A stretch of DNA of 38,792 bases from an uncultured Bacteroidales bacterium. GTDB taxonomy: Bacteria; Bacteroidota; Bacteroidia; Bacteroidales; Paludibacteraceae. Shown here piece by piece: positions 15,539-24,465 of the stretch. Numbering within the stretch: position 1 is the stretch's first letter; every line of letters begins with the position of its first letter. Position numbers and translations under genes: made by a program. The stretch spans positions 1 through 38,792 of the forward strand of contig CAIKVR010000036.1 of the NCBI GenBank assembly GCA_903830915.1, written 5' to 3'. Below the pieces are notes generated by a model. It did not search any database. It was not told the DNA's origin and saw only the letters and a list, made by a program, of their open reading frames with translations.

Positions 15539-17899
15539 TTATTTACCACTTAAAAAAGGGAAACAGGTAAAACTCTCTTTATCAACCAGCCAATAAGGCA
15601 TAACTTGTGTTGAGGTATCACCTTCGATGGAATAGAGCAATGACTTATTTTCAACAGGACTTAACTTTTCGAGTAAATTATTGGGATTCATTGCAAGTGA
15701 CATTTGTGATTTCTTATCAAGTTTACCAACAAAAGCCATTAAAATTGGACCATATTCCAACGAATAGGCAGGTTTACCCTGAAAGTTTTTATCTTTACCT
15801 TCATACCGACTCAATTTAAAAGTCATATCTAAATTGAAACTGATTTCATCGCCTGATTTCCAAATTCTGTCGATACTCAAGTAACTCCCGGGTTTGCCCG
15901 ATTTTATTTTATTACCGTTTAATGCAATTATAACATTAGTCTTTGCCCACGAAGGAATCCGTAGCCTGATATTACTTTTGGTTGGTTTTATAACTTTCAA
16001 TTTCAAAATAACAGTTGATTTGTACGGAAATTCTGTTAGCTGCTGAAGTTCGATAGAGTCGTTATTCTGAATCCATTTAATTGAGGAAGCTGCAAATAAA
16101 TTTACGTAAATACCATCATTTGCTTTTGTATAAATAAACTCCGGCAATGCACCATAAAGTCGCGTACCCTGGCCCTCACAGCAAGTATTAAAGTCTTTTG
16201 CTCTGTCTTTTTTGCCAGCTAAAAATGCATGATAACGAATTCCACTTTCTGCCTGATTTGCTAATGCTACATTGTAAATAGATTTTTCAATTTCAGCCAC
16301 ATATTTTTCTGATTCAGGATATAATAAATGAAATCTTTGATTATAAAAAATCCAAAAAACACTACCACAAAGTTCTCCAGTATGACTGCTTGTTAAATAG
16401 TATGATTTTGGTGGAAAAACATCATTTTCACAAATAGCCAAACTTCCACCTTTATGTGAAAAATCTTCGTGATAGATTTTCCATCCACCCTCAACAGCCT
16501 TTTTGTATAGCAAGTTACCAGTTGCTTTATATAAGTCAAAGTAAGCCTCCAATGTTGTAATCATGTATGAATGAGGTTTATCGTAAGGATATTCCCAAAT
16601 GGCACGGCTATCATTTTTGGAGAGTTGATCTAACCAGAAATTTTCCTGATAATAACGTTGTACCACTTGTAAATCAGAAGGTTTGCCTACTGGTGTAAAA
16701 TACATCCGTGTGTTTGCAATTATTCCCTGACGACCCTGACCGCCACGTCTGTTAAGTTCTGGCAAATAAGGTGACTCGTTGAACCAGTCGTAAAAACTTC
16801 GAAGCATAGGTAATGCGTATTTATTTCCAGATAAATCTGCTTCAATAAGTCCGTGAGTTAACCAGGCACGACAATAAGCACCATTTTCAAAATCAAGAAT
16901 ATCTTTTTCAGGATACCCCATAAGGTATCCATTTGGCATTTGTAATTTTCTTATTTCCTCTACAAGAAGATTCTGTCGTTGACGAAGTTCTGTATTCTCG
17001 ATCCAGCGTAAGCTATTGCCCGATCCCATAAGAAACCTTCCCGCAGCAGAACCAGGCAATATATTCACCCATTCATTACTTATTTTTCTTAGTCCTGTTG
17101 GGTTGGGTATTCCAGTTCGATTTCGAAACTCTTTGAGCATGTCATCTACCGAAAATGAGGTAAGTAAATAGCCAATATTTACATTATATGCATTTTTAAA
17201 AACACCATTATTTAATGTTACACCATTAACAGGAACTTCAACTTTGTTTTTTACAGGTTTCCATTGTTCTGGTTGCGTTACATTTTGTGGATTATCAGTA
17301 ACAATTCCATCTCCCATAGGCCTGGGTGCGCAGGTAAGTGGATGAACCCCTAAAAATCCTTGATCTGAATCGGTTAGCGGTCGGTTCAATGCCACATTTT
17401 GCCCATTGGAGAGAATTTCAATTTTGTAAAAAGAAAGAATATAATCTTTTTCATTGAGAGCCAATTTATTGGCAGTCAATCTCACATATCGGGCATTTAC
17501 AGTTTTCTCAGGACTAAAACTCTCTATTTTTCGAGGAATCGTGGTTTTAAAATCTGTTAAGGAATAATCTGAAATAATGGTAGATGTTGAAAATGCAGCA
17601 TTATTAGACGCTTCAATTTTAAACCTGATTGGAAAACCGATTCTCCAAAGCAAACCCCATGATTCACCAATAGCCGGAAAAAGTTTAACTGTACTGATAT
17701 TCTGTGATTTGCCTAAATCAATTTGGATCCATTTAATTTCATCCTCTTTGGCTGCCTTCTTTGATTCATAAATTGCTGGAGCTCTTCGCGCCACTTGCTC
17801 GACACCTAATGGACCGCCTGTTAATAAAATATCTTGTGCATTGATATTATTTATCAATAGACATAAATTCACGTAAATAATTAGTAATCTCAATTTCAT
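15539..17899 (-). CDS. GH127-type (DUF1680) hydrolase with N-terminal F5/8-C-like domain
   Basis: Predicted beta-L-arabinofuranosidase-type enzyme. After a signal peptide (ending NINAQ) the first 170 residues look like a discoidin / F5-8 type C module (WIQIDLGKSQNISTVKLFPA, FKIEASN, ARYVRLTANKL), a likely carbohydrate binder. The catalytic part follows (LLTSFSVDDMLKEFRN, AAGRFLMGSGN, PNGYLMGYP). Its metal-site residues line up with the Glu-x-Cys plus Cys-Cys pattern known for GH127: Glu509 and Cys511 in TGELCGSVFW, and Cys573-Cys574 in NTCCEGQGTRLYG. In that family the zinc-bound Cys of the pair is the nucleophile. The start codon overlaps the HTCS stop as ATGA, so translation is probably coupled. 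It ends 38 bp before the GH3 gene. It could instead fall in GH146 or a related family. Confidence 0.8.
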   Translation of the reverse strand: MKLRLLIIYVNLCLLINNINAQDILLTGGPLGVEQVARRAPAIYESKKAAKEDEIKWIQIDLGKSQNISTVKLFPAIGESWGLLWRIGFPIRFKIEASNNAAFSTSTIISDYSLTDFKTTIPRKIESFSPEKTVNARYVRLTANKLALNEKDYILSFYKIEILSNGQNVALNRPLTDSDQGFLGVHPLTCAPRPMGDGIVTDNPQNVTQPEQWKPVKNKVEVPVNGVTLNNGVFKNAYNVNIGYLLTSFSVDDMLKEFRNRTGIPNPTGLRKISNEWVNILPGSAAGRFLMGSGNSLRWIENTELRQRQNLLVEEIRKLQMPNGYLMGYPEKDILDFENGAYCRAWLTHGLIEADLSGNKYALPMLRSFYDWFNESPYLPELNRRGGQGRQGIIANTRMYFTPVGKPSDLQVVQRYYQENFWLDQLSKNDSRAIWEYPYDKPHSYMITTLEAYFDLYKATGNLLYKKAVEGGWKIYHEDFSHKGGSLAICENDVFPPKSYYLTSSHTGELCGSVFWIFYNQRFHLLYPESEKYVAEIEKSIYNVALANQAESGIRYHAFLAGKKDRAKDFNTCCEGQGTRLYGALPEFIYTKANDGIYVNLFAASSIKWIQNNDSIELQQLTEFPYKSTVILKLKVIKPTKSNIRLRIPSWAKTNVIIALNGNKIKSGKPGSYLSIDRIWKSGDEISFNLDMTFKLSRYEGKDKNFQGKPAYSLEYGPILMAFVGKLDKKSQMSLAMNPNNLLEKLSPVENKSLLYSIEGDTSTQVMPYWLVDKESFTCFPFLSGK

Positions 17900-20800
17900 T
17901 TTTTTAGATTTATTTTCTCAAAATCAGCTGGCTGACAACCAAATTTTTTCTTGAATAATGCCTTGAAATGCCTAACATCATTATATCCAACCATAAGTGA
18001 AATTTCATCAACACTGTGTTTGTTCGTTAATATTAATTCAGAGGCGTGTTCGAGTCGTTGTATGCGCAGATAATCGTTGGGCGATAAGTTGGTGAGGTTT
18101 TTAAGTCGATTAAAGAAAACAGAACGGCTCATGCCCATGTCTCGTGAAAGTGAATCGATGGTATATTCGGAATTGGCCATATTAAGATTGAACGTTCGTT
18201 CTAACTTTTCAACAAAGAGTTTATCCATCTCGCTTATAAATGGCTGTTTGTGGATTTGTAAAGAATCTTCCTTATGCATCAACAGATATTGAGTCAACCG
18301 TTTGCGATTATCCAGAATATTCTCGATACGCTGTTTTAACACAACAGAATCGAAAGGCTTGGTAATATAATCATCAGCTCCAATTTGTAAGCCTTTGAGT
18401 ATATCTTCTTTATCCGAAAGCGCCGACAAAAGCACTACAGGAATGTGTGCAAAGGTTGTGTTTGATTTTATTTTTTCACAAAGTTCGATGCCACTTACTT
18501 CAGGCATCATAATATCCGTTATAATAATATCCACATTTTCATGTTGCAAAATCGACCAGGCTTGTCCAGCTGATTCAGCTTGCAAAATATGGAAATCAGC
18601 AGATAAACGTGTCGAAATATAGTTCCTAATTTCGTCATTATCATCTACAAAAAGAAGTGTTGGAATAACAGTTTCCTTTGGCACTTTATCGTTATTTTGA
18701 ACCAATTTGACATTACCTATTAACAGATTCTCATTTGCTTTTCGCATTACTTCTGTGAATGGGAAACTCACTCTAAATGTAGTATTTACACCCTCCTCGC
18801 TTTCGAAAGTAATATTACCACCCATAAATTGAGTAAGATTATTTACCAAAAGCAAGCCCATTCCGCTACCAATCTTCTTGGAATTAATTGCATTCTCAGC
18901 CCTATAGAATCGATTGAAAATCTTTTTCTGCTCTTTCATTGGAATTCCAATACCATTATCGCTAATCTCAATCCACCATTTATTGTCATCATTATCAGCA
19001 ATTACTTTCACAATCCCACCGGAATTAGAGTACTTAATTGAGTTTGAAATTAAGTTTTCTAAAATCATATCCATTTTTTCCTTGTCGAAATAAACCAACA
19101 ATGACCCTGCACGGGTTATGGCATTTATTTTTAATGTGTTTATTTCGGCGTAAGAGGTGAAATTCTCTACCACTTCAGTGATATATTTATTCAACTCAAA
19201 TTCATTTAATGTCAACTTCATCTCACGTTCGTCGGCTTTCTCAAAATCCAACACCCTATTAATCATGTCGAATAATCGGTTAGTGTTATTATTTATCATC
19301 TGAACCAAATAGTGTGAAGAAGGTGATAAAGATTCATCCAATAATAAATCGCCTAATGGAGCTTTTATCAAGGTGATAGGAGTTCTCATGTCGTGCGAAA
19401 CATTGGTAAAAAAACTTATTTTTTCATTGGAATATCGAATATCCAGCCGATGCTTGGAGTATCTGTAAATAACTATTACTATGCCTGCAATAATTAGAAT
19501 CCATAAAATCCAAGCCAAAAATGTATTATACCACGGTTGTAGGATGATTATATCAACGGTTCTTTGAATATATTTACCCTCTGTATCTACAAAATAGGAA
19601 TGAATATCCAATGTGTATTTTCCGGGTGGAACTCCGTAAAAAGAAGCACTTCCATCTGATGAAACAAGCGAAAAATTAGTATCATAACCTTTGAGCCGAT
19701 ACGAATAGCGAGGAAGTACGGTATGTCCGTAGATTAATTCTTCAAATTTGAGAGTGAAACTATTCTCATACGATTTCAACACAATTTTATTGCATTTATT
19801 TAAGGGCGTTTCTGAAATCTCTTCAAATTTCCTTGAATCAATGTTTTTATTCAAAAATATAAAATCTGTCAAAGCCAATTGCCCTCTTGTTGGCGAAATA
19901 AACATTTTTTGAGGATTAAAGCTTATTGCACCTTCCTTAGACCCGAAAATAATAGTTCCATCGTTAAGTTTTTTGGATGCATTTATATTAAATAAACCTT
20001 TCTCTGATGTCGAAAATATTTTGAATGGAATCACAATTTTTGTAACCGGATTCAAGAAACAAAGTCCTTCGTCAGTCGCTATCCAGACACAATCGTTATT
20101 ATCTATTTCGAGCGAAAGTACACGGTTGCTGGGTAAGCCGGTATCCTTATTATAAACAATTACCGAATTGGTTGATTTTGAATATTGTATTACTCCTAAG
20201 GATTTGCTGGCAATCCAGATATTATCGTTTTTCTGTCGCAAACTTAAATACTCAGGAGATTGAGTATTAGTAGTTTTTTTTATAATCGAGTCAATTGTCA
20301 AATTGACATAACCACTTAACTTGTTAAATGAAGTTATTCTTTCATCTCCCAATAATAGTAAGTGATTATTATCTTCGTATTCGATGCTTCGATTTAGGTT
20401 CGACGGATAATTCTGAAGTTTGTTATTTGAAATGTTATAATTAATTAAATCTGTATGCAGTCCCACTGCCCAAATAGTTTGATTATCAGAAAATAAGGAA
20501 AGAATATCTTTGTTTTCTGTTTTAGCAAATTCATTCGTAAAAACAATTGGTTTTGATGTAAAATTTAATGGATTAAAGCATTGCAAACCAAATACACCTC
20601 CAGCCCAAACATTTCCGTTATTGTCAGTGCATAAAGAGTTTATATAACTATTGGTTTGAGTTGATTGGTTGTTGATTAAAAAATGAGACCACGACCCGGT
20701 TGATTTCTTTTTTACACTTAAACCGTTGAAAGTGCCAAACCACAAGTTTTTTAATTTATCTTCTACTATTGCAAGTACATTGTTGTGAGCCAAAGAGTTA

Positions 20801-21879
20801 TTATCCTTTAATATATGATTGTAAAGTGAAAACCGGATCATATTGGGGTCGTAAACTTCTACACCCGTTGTGTAATTGGCTACCCAAATACGTTTATCGG
20901 TATCGACTAATATATCATAAACTGCATTAGAGCCAATTGATCCAACTTTATTTTCATCAATAATGTAATGATTTAAAACTTTTTCAGCATAAATATCATA
21001 TTCATAGATTCCTAATCCATCAAATCCCACTAAAAGTGTGTTTTGATCATACATTTTCACAGAACGTATGACTGAATTGGATAATGTTATTAATTGACTT
21101 ATCTCTTCATTTTTTTTCATGCAAAATAAACCCTTATTAGCTGATCCTAAATAAAAATTGCCAGTAATTGGTTCGTAGGTTACTGAGGTTATTTCGCTGT
21201 TTATGGCACTGTTTTTAATTCTATGAACAGTAATTTTATGCTGATTGTCCGAAGTAAGATTAATATAATTAATACTTTGTGGAGTGAAAATATACAGACG
21301 ATTATTTTGAATCAACAAAAACGCATTACTGAGTTCTTTAGATTGTACATAAATCCATTTATGTTCATCAGGTTTATAACACACCGGACCTTGACTGGTT
21401 CCAATCCATATCCTATCTAAATTATCAATGGTCATAGAACTAATATTGGCTGATATTCCTATTTTGAAAGCAGTAGGGATATTGTTTTTAAATTGTTCTT
21501 TACTGTTATTGACTGTAGTTGATGATTTTAATTTGGCAATCCTAATAAATTCATCGAATTGATCCTTTGAATCGTTATATTTATAAACTATACCATTAAT
21601 ATTACAAAGAAAGAGCTCCCCTTTACTATTAACTTGGAGAATTCCTTTCCAACCAATTTTCAGAGGATAGTTTTTTACATATTTCCCATCGTATCGACTA
21701 ACTCCGTCTTCGGTTACATACCATATAAAACCATCAGGTGTTTTAGTAATGCTAAAACACCTACGAGTCTGTTGATTTTCTGGTATCAACCTATAAAACT
21801 GCTTCTCGTTTGTTTGAGCAAACAATATAACTTGTAAGAAAAGTAATTTTAGAAGGAGTAGAATAGTGCGTTTATTCAT
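17896..21879 (-). CDS. Hybrid two-component system regulator (HTCS) of the PUL
   Basis: Single-protein sensor kinase and transcription factor that would bind an oligosaccharide in the periplasm and switch on the cluster. Domain order: signal peptide (ending LFAQ); about 700 residues of beta-propeller repeats (DGFIWYVTEDGVSRYDG, IWIGTSQG, LWFGTFNGL, VWIATDEGL); a Y_Y_Y domain (YSYRLKGYD ... VPPGKYTLDIHS); one membrane segment near 787-807 (FLAWILWILIIAGIVIVIYR); HisKA with His829 (FFTNVSHDMRTP); HATPase with ISDNGIGIP and GSGMGLLLV; a receiver domain with LLFVDDND and phospho-acceptor Asp1122 in ITDIMMPE; and a C-terminal AraC-type DNA-binding domain (DSLSRDMGMSRSVFF ... VGYNDVRHFKALFKKKFG). 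At 1327 aa it is complete. It has its own strong promoter upstream and overlaps the GH127 gene by 4 bp. Confidence 0.96.
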   Translation of the reverse strand: MNKRTILLLLKLLFLQVILFAQTNEKQFYRLIPENQQTRRCFSITKTPDGFIWYVTEDGVSRYDGKYVKNYPLKIGWKGILQVNSKGELFLCNINGIVYKYNDSKDQFDEFIRIAKLKSSTTVNNSKEQFKNNIPTAFKIGISANISSMTIDNLDRIWIGTSQGPVCYKPDEHKWIYVQSKELSNAFLLIQNNRLYIFTPQSINYINLTSDNQHKITVHRIKNSAINSEITSVTYEPITGNFYLGSANKGLFCMKKNEEISQLITLSNSVIRSVKMYDQNTLLVGFDGLGIYEYDIYAEKVLNHYIIDENKVGSIGSNAVYDILVDTDKRIWVANYTTGVEVYDPNMIRFSLYNHILKDNNSLAHNNVLAIVEDKLKNLWFGTFNGLSVKKKSTGSWSHFLINNQSTQTNSYINSLCTDNNGNVWAGGVFGLQCFNPLNFTSKPIVFTNEFAKTENKDILSLFSDNQTIWAVGLHTDLINYNISNNKLQNYPSNLNRSIEYEDNNHLLLLGDERITSFNKLSGYVNLTIDSIIKKTTNTQSPEYLSLRQKNDNIWIASKSLGVIQYSKSTNSVIVYNKDTGLPSNRVLSLEIDNNDCVWIATDEGLCFLNPVTKIVIPFKIFSTSEKGLFNINASKKLNDGTIIFGSKEGAISFNPQKMFISPTRGQLALTDFIFLNKNIDSRKFEEISETPLNKCNKIVLKSYENSFTLKFEELIYGHTVLPRYSYRLKGYDTNFSLVSSDGSASFYGVPPGKYTLDIHSYFVDTEGKYIQRTVDIIILQPWYNTFLAWILWILIIAGIVIVIYRYSKHRLDIRYSNEKISFFTNVSHDMRTPITLIKAPLGDLLLDESLSPSSHYLVQMINNNTNRLFDMINRVLDFEKADEREMKLTLNEFELNKYITEVVENFTSYAEINTLKINAITRAGSLLVYFDKEKMDMILENLISNSIKYSNSGGIVKVIADNDDNKWWIEISDNGIGIPMKEQKKIFNRFYRAENAINSKKIGSGMGLLLVNNLTQFMGGNITFESEEGVNTTFRVSFPFTEVMRKANENLLIGNVKLVQNNDKVPKETVIPTLLFVDDNDEIRNYISTRLSADFHILQAESAGQAWSILQHENVDIIITDIMMPEVSGIELCEKIKSNTTFAHIPVVLLSALSDKEDILKGLQIGADDYITKPFDSVVLKQRIENILDNRKRLTQYLLMHKEDSLQIHKQPFISEMDKLFVEKLERTFNLNMANSEYTIDSLSRDMGMSRSVFFNRLKNLTNLSPNDYLRIQRLEHASELILTNKHSVDEISLMVGYNDVRHFKALFKKKFGCQPADFEKINLKK

Positions 21880-21906
21880 GCGAATAAAATATTAAAACAG
21901 TTAGCC

Positions 21907-21939
21907 CAAAGATACAATTATTATTTATGTTGTTTCAAA
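21907..21939 (-). promoter_or_regulatory. Bacteroidota-type promoter of the HTCS gene
   Basis: On the minus strand TTTG (21939-21936) is followed after 21 bp by TATCTTTG (21914-21907). This is a full match to the known Bacteroidota consensus TTTG-N19..21-TAnnTTTG. Transcription should start about 7 bp further on, near 21900, leaving a leader of about 20 bases before the ATG at 21879. It suggests the sensor is made independently of the upstream enzyme genes. Confidence 0.75.
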
Positions 21940-21976
21940 GCACCAAAATAAATGGTATTATGTAAACCACATAATT

Positions 21977-24436
21977 CTAATTTCCTTTAATAAATTTGAC
22001 AGTATCATTATTGATTTTCACTACATAAACTCCGGAACATAAATTATTTGTTTTCAATTTAATAACAGATTCATCCGAAGAATTTGAAACATTCCATACA
22101 TTTTGTCCAATTGAGTTATATATAGTTATCTTATCATTCTTTGAAACTCCGCTTAAGAAGAATTCATTCGTTGCCACATTCATCAAAATTTTTAATGTTG
22201 AATTACTCAAATGCTCTTCAAATTTAGTTAATAATGTAAGGGTGTCTTTATATAACAAGACACTAAAATCTCCTGAAATAGAATCAGACTCGCTCTTAAT
22301 CCAGAATTTAGTAATATCTGTACCAGCAAGACTTTGACGATTTTGATTTTGAATTAAAATATTTTTAGAGTTTTGAATAACAATAATGGCTCTATCGTCA
22401 GTTCTATTGAGTTGATAATTACCTGAACCGCCTATAAGTTGGATACTATCCGAATTAATGATATTCAACAACTCATGCGCCGCCTCATATTTAAAACCAA
22501 AAACTGTAACTTTTTTTGTATTGCTAAAAAGTGTTTGAGGAGAGTTTTTAAGATGTTCAATACTCAACTGATAGAAATCTAGTGCTTTAGTTGTATTCTG
22601 TACAGCTAACATGTGATAACCACTATAACGAACTCCAATGGCTGTTTCTTTTTCCCACCAAGTTATCATGTGGTCAGTACATATATTGTAAACTTTCCCG
22701 CTGGCGCTACCACTAAACGAAATATAAGATGCTGATGGAGGATTTAGGGCTGTGATTTTAGTTCCACCGATTGCGACCAGTTCAGTCACTACATTTCGCA
22801 CGAGTGTATTTGCAGTCTTGATATCCATGAAACGCATGTGTTCATATCCAACAACTGCAAAATCACTCAAAAGCAAACTTCCTGTGGCATCATCCACGCT
22901 TTGTAACATGGCACCTAATGAGTTATTCCACTGTGCCTTTACCTGAATTACTGAAATAAATTTACCGGCACCAATCATTTTCAAGCCACTTTTCAATGTT
23001 AACGGTCCGCTGATATGAAAATGACCTCTAGGAATAAAAACAGTTTTTCCATAATTTGCATTTCCAACGGTGGTCACAGCATTTATAGCATTTTGAATGG
23101 CAGTTCCATCATTATCTGTGTCATTCACATTTTCGGGGGTTGCTCCATAATCGGTTACAATATCCACTATATTTGAATCTTCCCAACCCAATGTATTTGT
23201 CCAACTGTGCTTATTTGTAAAGTCAGTATTTGGAAGTTGTGTTACCGTTACCAATGGATCATATAATTGATAATTGGCGGTTTGGTTATTCAAATTTAGC
23301 TTGTTCACATACACACTGCTTGAGTCCAACTTTGAAGTAAATGCATAACTTTTAATTTGCTTCCACTGATTAGCATTACCTGGAATAGTCAAAATAGGAG
23401 TACTCACACTGCCACTTTTTATAATAAGTGTTGATTTTACATATACGTTATTCATTGTAACATCCTGAGCGTAATTATTTATACCTAAACCTGTTGTACC
23501 CATAACCTCAATTGTTCCATCGGTTAAACAAAGGTTAGCAACACCATGGTTAGGAACTCCATTTGTCGGATTTGAAGAACTATTACTCAGATAAATGGCG
23601 TTATAATTTGACGATGGAGCTGCAGGACTTGTAATTTTGAAACCGGTTACAATAACAGGTCCTCTTGCCGAGGAAATACTAATTCCATATTGATTTTGAT
23701 TTGTGAGTGTCAAACCGGTAATTGTCGGATTTGGGCGAAATGCATCCTGCAAAATTCCAATATTTCCACCCGTAACTGTCAAATTTACGACACTTCCACC
23801 TGATCCCGGTAATCTCCAAACACCGGCATTAAACTGAGTTCCATAAATTTTCACATCTTCAATCACACAATGTTGAGCTCCATCCATTGAAATTGCACTT
23901 ACTGCCGGGTTATTTCCCATATTAATATCTATTCCCCTAAAAGTAGATCCATAATGGTTTGATGCGTCAGCAATTCCAGTAGTTGGGTCAATATATTGAA
24001 AGTTAATAAGAATATTGCCAGAAACAGTACTTCCATCTTTGAGCTTAATAACCGGTTTAGTACTTTTGGTTGAACCAATTAGCTGAAAGGCAAATTTTCT
24101 GGAAACTTTGTATTGAGTGCATTGCAACTGTTGACTTACCAAAAAGATCTTATTAGATGGAAGGAAAATCACTAAATTACAGTTATATCCGTCAGTAATG
24201 GCTTGCTGAAGTGCATTTGTGTCATCTGTAATTCCATTACCTAAAGCATTATAAGGAGGTTTGGTTACATCAATATACCCTTTTGCAATCGGTTGGTAAA
24301 TCAGATTCGCAATTAATGCTGCTGGGAATTTCGTAGCAACTACGTTCGAATCAACCTCCATACCCATTCCATAGCAAACAGCATTGCCAATTTGAAGAAA
24401 TATAAACAGTATCAATATCTTAAATGTGATTCTCAT
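21977..24436 (-). CDS. Tandem beta-helix protein (Pectate_lyase_3 / GH55-like) with T9SS tail, paralogue 3
   Basis: Predicted secreted polysaccharide-degrading protein with two right-handed beta-helix domains, the architecture known from GH55 exo-beta-1,3-glucanases; activity is inferred. Visible: a signal peptide; the first domain start IDVTKPPYNALGNGITDDTN (about residue 60); a helix body with FRGIDINMGNNPAVSAISMD and WRLPGSGGSVVNLTV; and the second domain start VTDYGATPENVNDTDNDGTA with IPRGHFHISGPLTLKSGLKM. The end looks like a sorting tail (ITIYNSIGQNVWNV ... LCSGVYVVKINND). It is closer to the paralogue at 26676-29147 than to the middle one. Gap to the previous gene is 29 bp, and the HTCS promoter follows its stop. 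I cannot place the catalytic acid, so a lyase or a binding role stays possible. Confidence 0.75.
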   Translation of the reverse strand: MRITFKILILFIFLQIGNAVCYGMGMEVDSNVVATKFPAALIANLIYQPIAKGYIDVTKPPYNALGNGITDDTNALQQAITDGYNCNLVIFLPSNKIFLVSQQLQCTQYKVSRKFAFQLIGSTKSTKPVIKLKDGSTVSGNILINFQYIDPTTGIADASNHYGSTFRGIDINMGNNPAVSAISMDGAQHCVIEDVKIYGTQFNAGVWRLPGSGGSVVNLTVTGGNIGILQDAFRPNPTITGLTLTNQNQYGISISSARGPVIVTGFKITSPAAPSSNYNAIYLSNSSSNPTNGVPNHGVANLCLTDGTIEVMGTTGLGINNYAQDVTMNNVYVKSTLIIKSGSVSTPILTIPGNANQWKQIKSYAFTSKLDSSSVYVNKLNLNNQTANYQLYDPLVTVTQLPNTDFTNKHSWTNTLGWEDSNIVDIVTDYGATPENVNDTDNDGTAIQNAINAVTTVGNANYGKTVFIPRGHFHISGPLTLKSGLKMIGAGKFISVIQVKAQWNNSLGAMLQSVDDATGSLLLSDFAVVGYEHMRFMDIKTANTLVRNVVTELVAIGGTKITALNPPSASYISFSGSASGKVYNICTDHMITWWEKETAIGVRYSGYHMLAVQNTTKALDFYQLSIEHLKNSPQTLFSNTKKVTVFGFKYEAAHELLNIINSDSIQLIGGSGNYQLNRTDDRAIIVIQNSKNILIQNQNRQSLAGTDITKFWIKSESDSISGDFSVLLYKDTLTLLTKFEEHLSNSTLKILMNVATNEFFLSGVSKNDKITIYNSIGQNVWNVSNSSDESVIKLKTNNLCSGVYVVKINNDTVKFIKGN

Positions 24437-24465
24437 GATATTCTTTGATTCTAATTTATTGAATC

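Noticed and set aside
24437-24465. Frameshift or premature stop as the reason the middle beta-helix protein has no tail
   Set aside because: Only 29 bp lie between its stop and the next start, far too short to hold a broken tail of about 75 codons, so this is a clean absence rather than a fresh frameshift.
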